Of a stretch of 64,000 nucleotides of DNA, positions 17,849-26,082 are shown one piece after another. Source of the stretch: Sphingosinicella microcystinivorans (GTDB lineage Bacteria; Pseudomonadota; Alphaproteobacteria; Sphingomonadales; Sphingomonadaceae); assembly GCF_003634215.1 (NCBI RefSeq), contig NZ_RBWX01000010.1, forward strand, positions 1-64,000, read 5' to 3'. The notes beneath the pieces are model-generated. The model had not been told where the DNA came from. It did not search any database and was given only the letters and a program-made list of their open reading frames with translations. Positions within the stretch are counted from its first letter, which is position 1. Every line of letters begins with the position of its first letter. The translations under genes were made by a program, and so were the position numbers.

Positions 17849-19198
17849 ATGAACACAGGCTCGGCACAAATGATTCCGACACTGATCGAGAATGGCCGGG
17901 TCTTCGGCGCGGACACGCTCGAAAGCCGCGTGCAGCCGATCGTGTTCGCAGAGCGCATCGTCGCCACAGGTGCCGATGCATTGGCCTTTGCCGAGCAGCA
18001 GCCCGAGATTCATCGTATCGATGCATCGGGCATGACGGTCATGCCTGGGCTGATCGACGCGCATTGCCACATCAGTTTCGATGAACCGCACAGCAACGAC
18101 GAATTGTTTTTTCACCGCCGCGAGGGGCTGGCGGCGATCGTTTCGGCCTATAACGCCCAAAAGCTGCTTCGTGCGGGCGTGACGAGCATTTTCGACGCCG
18201 ATACCATCTTCAACGTCTCGCTCGATCTTCGAGACGCGATAGAGGCAGGGATCACGCCCGGCCCGCGCATGACGTGCGGTGGCAACGCACTGTTCACATC
18301 GGTCGGCGGCACGGCGGGAATGCTCGTCCCCGATGAAGGCGCTGTCGGCTATCTCAAGGTCACGCGGACGCGCGACGAGATCGTCACCGAAATTCGGCAG
18401 CAGGCGAAGCGCGGCGTCGACTGGATCAAGATCCACGTGACAGGCCTTATCCCGCGTCAGCGCGGAGAAGGTGAAATTCAGGTCTGGAATGCCGAGGAGT
18501 TGAAGCTCGCGGCGGACACTGCACATGAACTCGGCCTTCCCATCGTCGGGCATTGCCGAAACGCTTCAAGCACGCGCGATGCCGCGAACGCCGGTTTCGA
18601 CATGATTCTGCACGCCACCTACATGGATGAGGCCGCGCTGGAAGCCGTGGTGAAGGCCAAGGTTCCGATCGTTCCCACACTGACGTTTCAGGCGGTGCTG
18701 GCCGATCATGGGCCGAAGGTCGGCGCAAGCGCATTCCTTCAGGATCTTTTCGCACGTGAGGTTGCGGAAAGCAGCAAGCAGCTTCGCCGCGCATGGGACG
18801 CCGGGGTGCCGATCCTCTGCGGATCGGAAAGCGGATTTTCCATCACGCCCTATGGTGAATGGCATTGGCGCGAGTTGCAGGTTCTCGTGGAAAACCTCGG
18901 TCTCAGCGCGCCGGAAGCGCTTGTCTGCGCGACACGCGAAGGCGCGCGCGCGATGCGCATGGCAGATCAGATCGGCACGTTGGAAGTCGGGCGTCTTGCG
19001 GATGTCATCGTGGTGCGGGGCGATGTGACGACCGACGTCACCTTGCTCGGCCGCCCGGACGGAATGGCCCATGTGTTCAAGCAGGGGCGCCGCATCGACA
19101 TCGAAACACCGCTGCCGGAGCGTCTGCCGCTCCCGTCGTGGCGCGTCTCAACCTACTCGCAGATCGCGGCAACACGAGCCGCTGTGCAGGACTCGTGA
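17849..19198 (+). CDS. Metal-dependent amidohydrolase (imidazolonepropionase/prolidase-like)
   Basis: 449 residues from ATG 17849, with GGAG seven bases upstream. It has the amidohydrolase TIM barrel signatures: the HxH metal ligands H72 and H74 in DAHCH, a Lys in DWIKIHVTG, His in VGHCRN and ILHATYMD, and the C-terminal IGTLEVGRLADVIVV strand that closes the small beta domain. The last metal-binding motif reads CGSESG where GTDSG is expected, so the usual Asp is Glu. Family members open cyclic amides or related C-N rings. It starts the operon with the P450 and SDR genes, so it may open a ring produced by the molybdenum hydroxylase. Confidence 0.85.
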   Translation: MNTGSAQMIPTLIENGRVFGADTLESRVQPIVFAERIVATGADALAFAEQQPEIHRIDASGMTVMPGLIDAHCHISFDEPHSNDELFFHRREGLAAIVSAYNAQKLLRAGVTSIFDADTIFNVSLDLRDAIEAGITPGPRMTCGGNALFTSVGGTAGMLVPDEGAVGYLKVTRTRDEIVTEIRQQAKRGVDWIKIHVTGLIPRQRGEGEIQVWNAEELKLAADTAHELGLPIVGHCRNASSTRDAANAGFDMILHATYMDEAALEAVVKAKVPIVPTLTFQAVLADHGPKVGASAFLQDLFAREVAESSKQLRRAWDAGVPILCGSESGFSITPYGEWHWRELQVLVENLGLSAPEALVCATREGARAMRMADQIGTLEVGRLADVIVVRGDVTTDVTLLGRPDGMAHVFKQGRRIDIETPLPERLPLPSWRVSTYSQIAATRAAVQDS

Positions 19199-19214
19199 AA
19201 GAAGCGGGGGAACA

Positions 19215-20438
19215 ATGAAAGAGTACCACATCGCCAGCTTCGATGGCTGCAGCCATGCCTTGAAGCAGAACGATCTGCGGCAGGCGCTGTATGATCAGGC
19301 ATCGCTGATGATGGAGCACGCGCTCGTCAATCTGCACGGTGCCGAACATCGCGCGCGGCGGAATGTCGAGGCAACCGTGTTCCGCAAGAACATCTTTCTG
19401 GACTACGAAAAGAATGTGCTGCCACGCACGCTCGACGAAACGCTCGCCCCGTTTCTTAAGATCGGTCACGGTGATCTCGTAGATATCGGCTACCGCATCA
19501 TGATGAACCTGACGGCCGACTTCGCGGGGATCGATCGGCCGGAACGCAGCCCGGAAGAAACCGAGGAACTCGTCCGACTGCTGAAGGAGTTCAGCCTCGC
19601 GCCGGCGCTTGGGCAGTCGCGCCCTGAGGACGTTGCCGAGAAACGGGCGCGCATCGAAGCGGCGATGGCTGAGTTCAACGCGGCGTTTCTTGCGCCGTCG
19701 ATCGCGCGTCGTCGCTCTCTGCTGGCAGAGCGTGATGCGGGAACGCGGGATGATGCCGATCTTCCTAAGGACGTGCTCACTGCGCTCATTCGCGAGCAGG
19801 ACAAGCTTGCGATGACCGACGAGAAGTTTCTGCAGGAAGGCATTTTCTACGCGCTCGCAGGTGCCCACACATCAATCCATTCGCTCACACATGCGGTGAA
19901 TGAGCTTCTGCAATGGTTGAAGGCGCATCCCGAAGACGTCGAAACGCTTCGAAGCGATCCGTTCTTCGTTCAGCGCTGCGTATTCGAAAGCGTACGACTG
20001 CATCCGTCGAGCCCGGTCGCCAAGCGTCGTGCGCTGTGTCCGATCACGTTGGCGGACGACATCAAGGCGGACGAAGGCGATATCGTGGTCGTTAATCTTC
20101 ATGCGGCCAATCGGTCCAGGGATTTGTTCGGAGACGATGCGGACAGCTACAATCCCCACCGCGAAGTGGGTGGACCGCTCGCGCCGCACGGCATTTCCAT
20201 GGGGCTCGGCATGCACGCGTGCCTCGGGCGCAATCTGGCAATCGGCGTCGAACCGCGCGCCGACAGCGAGCCCGAGACGCATCAATACGGGACGGTGCCG
20301 CTTATCGTGGAAGCGCTGCTTCGCTGCGGAATTCAGGCTGACCCTGACAAACAGCCTGCAAAGGACGAAGGCATCACGCGCATCACCTTCGCAAGCTATC
20401 CGATCGTATTCCGCCCTGATGAGGCGCCGATCGCATGA
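19215..20438 (+). CDS. Cytochrome P450, first of a tandem pair
   Basis: 407 residues from ATG 19215. The heme loop MGLGMHACLGR carries the axial Cys at 336. The ExxR motif is ESVRLHP, and the C-helix heme contact is EHRARR. The I-helix signature reads AGAHTS (215-220): the acid of the [AG]Gx[DE]T proton-relay motif is His218. The N-terminal half (FDGCSHALKQNDLRQALYDQ and FRKNIFLDYEKNVLPRT) is unusual and shared with the next gene. It is coupled to that gene by ATGA. No ferredoxin or ferredoxin reductase gene adjoins it, so redox partners must come from elsewhere. Confidence 0.88.
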   Translation: MKEYHIASFDGCSHALKQNDLRQALYDQASLMMEHALVNLHGAEHRARRNVEATVFRKNIFLDYEKNVLPRTLDETLAPFLKIGHGDLVDIGYRIMMNLTADFAGIDRPERSPEETEELVRLLKEFSLAPALGQSRPEDVAEKRARIEAAMAEFNAAFLAPSIARRRSLLAERDAGTRDDADLPKDVLTALIREQDKLAMTDEKFLQEGIFYALAGAHTSIHSLTHAVNELLQWLKAHPEDVETLRSDPFFVQRCVFESVRLHPSSPVAKRRALCPITLADDIKADEGDIVVVNLHAANRSRDLFGDDADSYNPHREVGGPLAPHGISMGLGMHACLGRNLAIGVEPRADSEPETHQYGTVPLIVEALLRCGIQADPDKQPAKDEGITRITFASYPIVFRPDEAPIA

Positions 20439-21634
20439 GCGTGCATCGTTTGGACGCGTTTCAAGCGTGCGAAAGCGCGCTGCGGAAACGGGATTTGAAG
20501 CAGGCCCTTTACGACGCGGGAAAGGTCGTCATGGACGGCGTTCTCCTGACGCTGCACGGCGATGCGCACGTGGAACGACGCGGGGTCGAGGTTCGTGTGT
20601 TCCGGCGGAATTTCTTCAAATATTACGAGAAAGAGGTTTTTCCGGTCACGCTTGAGCAGACATTGGCGCCCTACATCGCGTCGGGCGGCGGCGACCTTGT
20701 GGAAATCGGCTACCAACTCACCGTGAACCTGACGGCAGACTTCGCGGGTATTGATCGACCGCAGCGCACGGCGCAGGAAACCGAACGACTGATCGCGATT
20801 ACCAAGAAGCTGAGCGAAGGCGCCACGATGGTGCACTCGACGCGCGACAAGGCTGAGTTGGAAGCGGAGGTCGGCGCGGCACTGACTGCGCTCGACAGTG
20901 AATTCCTCCAGGCATCCGTCGTTCGTCGGGAGGCCTTGCTGCGAGCAGTTGCAGCCGGCGAAATTGCCGATACCGAGTCGCCGCGTGATGTTCTGACCGT
21001 CATCCTGCAGGCACGCGACGAGTTGCAGATGGACCATCCGCAGCTCGTGCGGGAAATCGGCTTCTACATGCAGGCTGGCGCGCACTCGACCGCTAACTCC
21101 GTGATTCACGCGCTCCACGAGATCGAGCAGTGGGCAGGCGACGATGCTGACCGCTGGGCGCGGCTCGGTGATCCGATCTTTGTGCAGCACTGCGTACACG
21201 AAAGTCTCCGTCTCCATCCGGCAAGCCCGGAGGCTTGGCGCACGGCGACCTGTCCGATGCACGTCGGCGCTGATGACGTGGCGACCGGCGCCCGGATCGA
21301 GCTCGATCTGTTTCAGGCGAACCGAGACAAGTCGGTTTTTGGTGCGGACAGCGAAATCTTCGATCCCGACCGCGCGGTGCCCTCCAACGTATTGCGCTCG
21401 GGGCTCACCTTTGGGATCGGCCTGCATACATGCCTTGGCCGCGAACTCGACGGCGGTGTCGTTGCGAAAAAGGGCGCGGACATTGAATCCTGCCAGTTCG
21501 GCATTGTGACGCTGATCGTCATTCGCCTGCTCGCGCTCGGTGCCCGGACGATGCCCGATGATCCGCCTCAGCCGGATACCAAAACCACGCGGCCGAACTG
21601 GGGCCGCTTCCCCGTCACCTTCACGAAGGTTTGA
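20435..21634 (+). CDS. Cytochrome P450, second of a tandem pair
   Basis: 399 residues overlapping the previous gene by ATGA. The heme loop is FGIGLHTCLGR with axial Cys333, and the ExxR motif is ESLRLHP. The I-helix reads AGAHST, so His217 replaces the acid and Ser218 the Thr of the usual pair. Its N-terminal part mirrors the first P450 (DAFQACESALRKRDLKQALYD, FRRNFFKYYEKEVFPVTLEQTLAPY, and NLTADFAGIDRPxR in both). The two are clearly paralogous, probably from local duplication, and might form a heteromer. Loss of the acid suggests altered oxygen activation or a peroxygenase- or isomerase-like reaction, which is inference. Confidence 0.88.
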   Translation: MSVHRLDAFQACESALRKRDLKQALYDAGKVVMDGVLLTLHGDAHVERRGVEVRVFRRNFFKYYEKEVFPVTLEQTLAPYIASGGGDLVEIGYQLTVNLTADFAGIDRPQRTAQETERLIAITKKLSEGATMVHSTRDKAELEAEVGAALTALDSEFLQASVVRREALLRAVAAGEIADTESPRDVLTVILQARDELQMDHPQLVREIGFYMQAGAHSTANSVIHALHEIEQWAGDDADRWARLGDPIFVQHCVHESLRLHPASPEAWRTATCPMHVGADDVATGARIELDLFQANRDKSVFGADSEIFDPDRAVPSNVLRSGLTFGIGLHTCLGRELDGGVVAKKGADIESCQFGIVTLIVIRLLALGARTMPDDPPQPDTKTTRPNWGRFPVTFTKV

Positions 21635-21639
21635 AACAC

Positions 21640-22380
21640 ATGAAAACTGCGGTTGTAACGGGTGGCGCGGCGGGGATTGGCGCGGAAATCGTGCGCCTTC
21701 TTGCCGAAAACGGCTACCGTGTCGGCATTCTCGACGTTGACCCGCAAGCGGTCGCGACGGCATGCGCACCATATCCGAACGCTGTCGCAATGCCTGCTGA
21801 CGTGACGGACGAGGCTGCGGTGGCAGCAGCGTTCGACAGGCTGGAGGGTGCGCCCGATCTCGTCGTCAACAACGCAGGAATCGTTCGCTTCGGAAAGCTC
21901 GCGGACCAGACAGTTGCCGATTTTCGCAAGGTCATCGAGATCAATCTCGTCGGCGTCTATATCGTGACGCGCGAGGCCGTGCGGCGCATGGCGCCCAGGG
22001 GAAGTGGTCACGTGATCGGGCTTACGTCGATCAATGCCTATGGGCCGGGGCCGGGATCGGGCGCCTATCCGGCCGCGAAATGCGGCGTCAAACAGCTGAT
22101 CAAGCAGTTCGCGCTCGAATATGGCGATCAGGGACTGCGCTTCAACAGCATTGCGCCCGGCTTCATCGTTGGCGGCATGTCCGCCCCGATCTATGCCGAT
22201 CCGAAAGTGCGCGCGGCGCGCAGTGCCGGTGTGCCGCTGGGCCGTCTCGGCACGCCTGCCGACATCGCCAACGCGGTACTCTTTCTGGATGGCGAGGGCG
22301 CGGGATATATCACCGGGCACGATCTCGTCATCGATGGAGGGGTGAGCCACGCCGTGCTGCGAAACCTGCCACGGGAATGA
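21640..22380 (+). CDS. Short-chain dehydrogenase/reductase (SDR)
   Basis: 246 residues from ATG 21640, five bases after the P450 stop, with GAAGG upstream. The Rossmann motif TGGAAGIG is near the N-terminus, the NNAG motif follows DLVV, and the catalytic residues are canonical: Ser in LTSIN, then YPAAK thirteen and seventeen residues on. The C-terminus YITGHDLVIDGGVSHA is typical of classical SDRs. It probably oxidises an alcohol or reduces a ketone made by the P450s. NAD is more likely than NADP because Asp follows the second strand (GILDVDPQA). Confidence 0.9.
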   Translation: MKTAVVTGGAAGIGAEIVRLLAENGYRVGILDVDPQAVATACAPYPNAVAMPADVTDEAAVAAAFDRLEGAPDLVVNNAGIVRFGKLADQTVADFRKVIEINLVGVYIVTREAVRRMAPRGSGHVIGLTSINAYGPGPGSGAYPAAKCGVKQLIKQFALEYGDQGLRFNSIAPGFIVGGMSAPIYADPKVRAARSAGVPLGRLGTPADIANAVLFLDGEGAGYITGHDLVIDGGVSHAVLRNLPRE

Positions 22381-23084
22381 GGGCTAAGCCTTCCGCGCTC
22401 ATCTATTCGGGCGGCTATAGCCATCCGTTCGCGGAGACGACGTCCGTCCTCTCCGGCTATGCTGAAATGTCGGGCTTCGCTCTAGTCGTTGAAGAGGATA
22501 TCGACGCCGCCATCGCGCGTCTCGCAGAGGTCGACCTGCTCGTTGTGAATGCCCTCTACTGGGGGATGACGCAGTACGAACGATACGCGCCGCACCGCGA
22601 GAGGTGGGCTTATGTACTCCCGGACACGCACATGGCCGCACTTCGCAATTTCGTGGTGCGCGGCGGTGCGCTTCTCGTCATGCACACAGGAACCATCTGC
22701 TGGGACACGCAGCCGGACTGGATCCGGCTGATGGGCGGCGGTTGGTCCTGGGAACGCTCGTATCATCCGCCGCTTGGCGATGCGGTCGTCGAACTTACGG
22801 CGGAGGGACGCCGCTACAGCAATGGGCCGTCCCACTTCGCGCTGGTTGACGAGGTGTATCATCGTCTGGACCCTTCAACCGACTGCACAGTCCTTGCGAA
22901 CGGCGATGTCGGCGAAGGGGCGCAGCCGGTTGCGTGGGTGCGGCGTGAAGGGGCGGGGCGAGTGGCGGTCGATGCGCTCGGCCACGATGCGCGTTCGCTG
23001 ACCGCGCCCGGACATGCAGCGCTGATCATGGGCCTGCTTGCGTGGCTGCGTGTTCGAGCGACAGGGGAGGGTGAGGATGCGTGA
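22377..23084 (+). CDS. ThuA-like (class I glutamine amidotransferase fold) protein
   Basis: 235 residues, start overlapping the SDR stop by ATGA and end overlapping the next SDR by eight bases. The pattern matches ThuA domains: ALIYSGGYSHPFAE, DLLVVNALYWG, FVVRGGALLVMHTG, WIRLMGGGW, then HFALVDEVYHRLDPSTD and PVAWVRREGAGRVAVDALGHD. ThuA proteins in sugar operons hydrolyse or epimerise keto-sugar derivatives, and the His in the YHRL motif and the GGW loop are often conserved. Its presence between two SDRs of a P450 operon is unusual and hints at a glycoside-like or polyol-like intermediate. Confidence 0.8.
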   Translation: MRAKPSALIYSGGYSHPFAETTSVLSGYAEMSGFALVVEEDIDAAIARLAEVDLLVVNALYWGMTQYERYAPHRERWAYVLPDTHMAALRNFVVRGGALLVMHTGTICWDTQPDWIRLMGGGWSWERSYHPPLGDAVVELTAEGRRYSNGPSHFALVDEVYHRLDPSTDCTVLANGDVGEGAQPVAWVRREGAGRVAVDALGHDARSLTAPGHAALIMGLLAWLRVRATGEGEDA

Positions 23085-23832
23085 TCCGAAGGGCATGAGC
23101 GTGCTGATCACCGGCGGTGGATCGGGGCTCGGCGAGGCGACGGCACGCCATCTTGTGGCAGAGGGTGCGCGTGTCACGATAAGCGGCCGCAGGGCCGACA
23201 AGGTGAAAGCGGCCGCTGAAGCGATGGGCTGCGCCTGGGTCGCGGGAGATGTCAGCGTTGCGGCGGACCGCGAGGCGATGATCGCGGCGGCGCTCGCGCA
23301 TAGCGGCCGACTGGATGCGTTGGTCAACAATGCCGGCAACATGTACCGCGGCCCAATCGAGAAACTCGAAGAGGCGAAGCTGCTCGAGATATTCCATACC
23401 AATGTCGTTGGCGCGATGATGCTGACCGGGCTTGCTGTTCCGCATCTGGAGGCAAGCGGCGGCGCGGTGATCTTTATGGGCTCTTCGCACACGCGGCGCA
23501 GCTTCCCGGGTGCCTCGCCCTACGCGGCGACAAAGGCGGCGGTGCAAACGCTGACACAGGTTCTCGGCGCCGAACTCGGGCCGCGCGGCATCCGAGTCAA
23601 TTGCGTGATCCCGGGCGGGGTCGTCACCGAGATCAACGTGCGCGCGGGCCTCATGTCCGCAGACGAAGCTGCAGCGCGCCAGACGGCCATGCTGCCGATG
23701 CAGGCCATCGCGCATGCAGGCACGGGTGCGGACATTGCGGAGGCCATCGATTATCTGATCCGGGCCGAGTGGGTGACGGGCGCCATTCTTGATGTTGATG
23801 GCGGCCTCGGCCTCGGTGTCACGCAGGCCTGA
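23077..23832 (+). CDS. Short-chain dehydrogenase/reductase (SDR)
   Basis: 251 residues from ATG 23077, preceded by GGGGAGGGTGAGG. It shows TGGGSGLGEATA, NNAGNMY, a Ser in FMGSSHTRR and YAATK, and ends in TGAILDVDGGLGLG. It is a classical SDR. Arg after the second strand (ISGRRADK) favours NADP. It is the last gene of the rightward operon and faces the leftward amidohydrolase gene with only five bases between stops, so no terminator fits between them. Confidence 0.9.
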   Translation: MRDPKGMSVLITGGGSGLGEATARHLVAEGARVTISGRRADKVKAAAEAMGCAWVAGDVSVAADREAMIAAALAHSGRLDALVNNAGNMYRGPIEKLEEAKLLEIFHTNVVGAMMLTGLAVPHLEASGGAVIFMGSSHTRRSFPGASPYAATKAAVQTLTQVLGAELGPRGIRVNCVIPGGVVTEINVRAGLMSADEAAARQTAMLPMQAIAHAGTGADIAEAIDYLIRAEWVTGAILDVDGGLGLGVTQA

Positions 23833-23837
23833 AGCGT

Positions 23838-24830
23838 TCAGGCTCTGAGGAGCCGCCGCGCGTTGTCGGCAAGCGGAGCGTCGCAGCGCGGGCTTTCGAA
23901 GCGCTCGGGCGCATCCCAGCCTGAAAAGTTCGTGCCGTAAACGAGGCGCTCCGTGCCGACGCGCTCGACGAGCAAGTCGACCGCGCGGTCGTCGTGCACG
24001 TGGATGTCATACCAGATGCGCTGGAGCTCAGCGGCAAACGCGCCGTCCGCTTTCAGGTGGTCGGGCGCCCAGCGCCGCTTGTGCGCGGCATGTTCAAGCC
24101 GTCCCCAGAGCAGCGCGATTGCGCCGCCGCCATGGCTGATGCAGATGTCGAGTGTCGGATGCCTGTGCAGTACGCCGCCGTACACAAGTGTGGCGAGCGC
24201 AAGCGTTTCCTGCATCGTGAAGCCGGTGGTGATGTCGAGTTCGTAGCGCGACATGGCCGCGCTTGCCTTCGGGCCGTCGATCCCGGCGGGTGCCGGGTGG
24301 AGGAACAGCGGCACGTCGAGCGCTGTCACGGCTTCGTAGAAGGCGTCCATCTCGGGGTCGTCGAGGCCACGGATGCCATCGGTTCCGATATAGGCTGCGC
24401 GCATGCCAAGCTCGCCAACCGCGCGCCTGAGCTCCGCGATCGCCGCATCGATGTCCTGCATAGGAAGAGCCGCGGCGGCACCGAGCCGATCCGGATAGCG
24501 AGCGACAAGAGCAGCGAGCGCATCGTTGTGGCGGCGGCAGAACGATGTCGCCTCGGCGGCGGGAATGTAATGGAAATAGGTGAGCGGATTGGGCGACAGC
24601 AATTGCCAGTCGATCCCCGACCGGTCCATCGCCGCGATACGAAGGTCCGGGTCCATGAACGGGCTGCCGCGATAGCGCACGCCGCGAAGGCGATAGCCGC
24701 CGATGCGGAAAATCGGGGTTCCGTCGGCGTCGTCGTAAAGCTCGGGGCCATAAGCGCCTGCCGTTCCGAAGGTCTCCTCCAGAACCGCGTGTGCGTGAAT
24801 GTCGATTACCTTCGCGTCGTGAATGCTCAT
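23838..24830 (-). CDS. ACMSD/amidohydrolase-2 family hydrolase or decarboxylase
   Basis: 330 residues. The family signatures are DIHAH near residue 12 (two metal His), HPAPAG, and ISHGGG with the third His. The final Asp ligand, normally GSD or GTD, is Asn here (YGTNFSGWD). The start overlaps the upstream SDR stop by ATGA (24827-24830). ACMSD-like enzymes decarboxylate aromatic acids or hydrolyse lactones and 2-pyrones. With the Asp-to-Asn change the metal site may be altered, though some subfamilies tolerate this. It likely handles a ring-cleavage intermediate of the same pathway. Confidence 0.85.
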   Translation of the reverse strand: MSIHDAKVIDIHAHAVLEETFGTAGAYGPELYDDADGTPIFRIGGYRLRGVRYRGSPFMDPDLRIAAMDRSGIDWQLLSPNPLTYFHYIPAAEATSFCRRHNDALAALVARYPDRLGAAAALPMQDIDAAIAELRRAVGELGMRAAYIGTDGIRGLDDPEMDAFYEAVTALDVPLFLHPAPAGIDGPKASAAMSRYELDITTGFTMQETLALATLVYGGVLHRHPTLDICISHGGGAIALLWGRLEHAAHKRRWAPDHLKADGAFAAELQRIWYDIHVHDDRAVDLLVERVGTERLVYGTNFSGWDAPERFESPRCDAPLADNARRLLRA

Positions 24831-25603
24831 GCGTAACCCTGCGTTATCCCGCCATCCACCGCGATCGCGGTGCCTGTGATGTAGCTTGCAGCTTCAGATC
24901 CCAGGAACACGATCAGGTTCGCGATCTCCTCCGCCTCGCCAATGCGGCCAAGCGGGATCTGGCGCGCGATATCCGCCTCGATATCGTCGGCGCTACGTCC
25001 GCTCGTCCCCGATTGCTGCGAGACGAGGCTCTCGACCCGCGCGGTGCGCGTCCAGCCCGGGCAAACGGTGTTGACGAGGATGTTGTCGGCTGCGACCTGG
25101 GCCGCAAGCGTCTTGGCCCAGCCGAGGACGGCCATGCGGATGCTGTTCGAAAGCGTGAGGCCGGGAACCGGCTGCTTCACGCCGTAAGACGATACGTTGA
25201 CCACGCGGCCCCAGCGCCGCGCCCGCATCATCGGAAGCACTGCGCGCGTGGCCCGGATCGCGGACATGAGCGTGAGGTCGGCTGCGCGGTGCCAGTCGTC
25301 GTCACTCAGACTTTCGAAAAGCCCTGCGGGCGGCCCGCCAGCGTTGTTGACGAGGATGTCGATGGTGCCGAAATGTTCGGCAACGCGGGCAACCGTCCGC
25401 TCAATATCTTCCGCGATGAGAACGTCGGCCTGCAAAGCGAGGCATCTGGGCATACGCGCGGCGGCGGCATCAAGTCCCGCCTGAGAACGCGCGCAGATCG
25501 CGACATTCGCACCCGCGGCGCGAAAGCCCTCGGCAGCGGCAAGTCCGATGCCTTGGCTTCCCGCCATCACGAGCGCTGTACGCCCCTCCAGCCCTAGTCG
25601 CAT
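24827..25603 (-). CDS. Atypical SDR lacking the catalytic Tyr and Lys
   Basis: 258 residues. The cofactor motif is GSQGIGLAAA and NNAGG follows DILV, so the Rossmann fold is intact. The catalytic Ser is in NVSSYG, but at the positions of Tyr (+13) and Lys (+17) the sequence has Ser and Arg (LTLSNSIR). Several SDR homologues share this LSN-x-x-R variant, so it is not a random mutation. C-terminus ITGTAIAVDGGITQG is typical. It may use another base or act as a non-redox or chaperone-like member. It is placed three bases after the epoxide-hydrolase-like gene and coupled to the amidohydrolase. Confidence 0.85.
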   Translation of the reverse strand: MRLGLEGRTALVMAGSQGIGLAAAEGFRAAGANVAICARSQAGLDAAAARMPRCLALQADVLIAEDIERTVARVAEHFGTIDILVNNAGGPPAGLFESLSDDDWHRAADLTLMSAIRATRAVLPMMRARRWGRVVNVSSYGVKQPVPGLTLSNSIRMAVLGWAKTLAAQVAADNILVNTVCPGWTRTARVESLVSQQSGTSGRSADDIEADIARQIPLGRIGEAEEIANLIVFLGSEAASYITGTAIAVDGGITQGYA

Positions 25604-25606
25604 CGA

Positions 25607-25993
25607 TCAGGCTCCGCCGCCGCCGATACCGGCCGGCCATTGCGCCTGGTACGACGCGAGATCGAAATAATCGCGCCATTCGCAAATGAGCCCGTCCCGC
25701 ACGCGAAATGTTCCCATCACCGGCAGAACGATGTCGTGCCCTGCGACCTTCATGCGATCCACTCGCTCAGTCAGGACATACTCCCCGGCCTCCGCGATGT
25801 GGAGCACATCCCAACGGCAGTCTTCGAAGGCAGCGGCGCCGAGCAGATAGGCGGAAACATCCGCCTTTCCGCTCAGCGGCTGCATCGGAATGTTGTGATA
25901 AAAAATATCGTCCGAAAGCATGGTGAGCGCGCTGTTGACGTCCGGCCCCGTCCACGCATTGCAGAACGCCATCACCACGTCGGTATTGCTCAT
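25607..25993 (-). CDS. Limonene-1,2-epoxide hydrolase-like (NTF2-fold) protein
   Basis: 128 residues from ATG 25993, with AAAGGA upstream. It resembles the LEH/SnoaL fold: VMAFCNAWTGPDVNSALTMLSDDIFYHNIPMQPLSG, then VLTERVDRMKVAGHDIVLPVMGTFRVRDGLICEWRDYFDLASYQAQW. The Arg and Asp residues of the RVDRM and RDYFD segments are in the positions of the catalytic Asp-Arg-Asp triad of limonene epoxide hydrolase. It probably opens an epoxide or a related strained ring. It is first of a three-gene leftward operon whose promoter region holds the recurrent palindrome at 26064-26081. Confidence 0.8.
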   Translation of the reverse strand: MSNTDVVMAFCNAWTGPDVNSALTMLSDDIFYHNIPMQPLSGKADVSAYLLGAAAFEDCRWDVLHIAEAGEYVLTERVDRMKVAGHDIVLPVMGTFRVRDGLICEWRDYFDLASYQAQWPAGIGGGGA

Positions 25994-26063
25994 CGTTCGC
26001 GGTCCTTTCGAAGGGAGCTCACACCCTAGACTCGCTGCTTGACATCAACGACCGGCTTTGTGA

Positions 26064-26081
26064 AGCATCGATTTCGATATA
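26064..26081. promoter_or_regulatory. Recurrent palindrome, half-conserved copy in a divergent promoter
   Basis: AGCATCGATTTCGATATA keeps the inner CGA-TT-TCG core and the complete right arm TCGATATA of the window consensus, while the left arm differs at three bases. It lies between the leftward epoxide-hydrolase operon and the rightward VOC-MFS-MarR operon and could control both. It ends one base before the annotated ATG of the VOC gene. Confidence 0.4.
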
Positions 26082-26082
26082 A

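Noticed and set aside
11377-21790. Minus-strand frames such as 11377-12384, 13903-15030, 15343-16260 and 20396-21790
   Set aside because: All mirror clearly identified plus-strand genes (receptor, molybdenum hydroxylase, P450s) and show biased low-information composition.
23994-25597. Plus-strand frames over the leftward amidohydrolase and SDR genes (23994-24836, 24791-25597)
   Set aside because: They are antisense to genes with full catalytic motifs and coupled starts. No signatures of their own.
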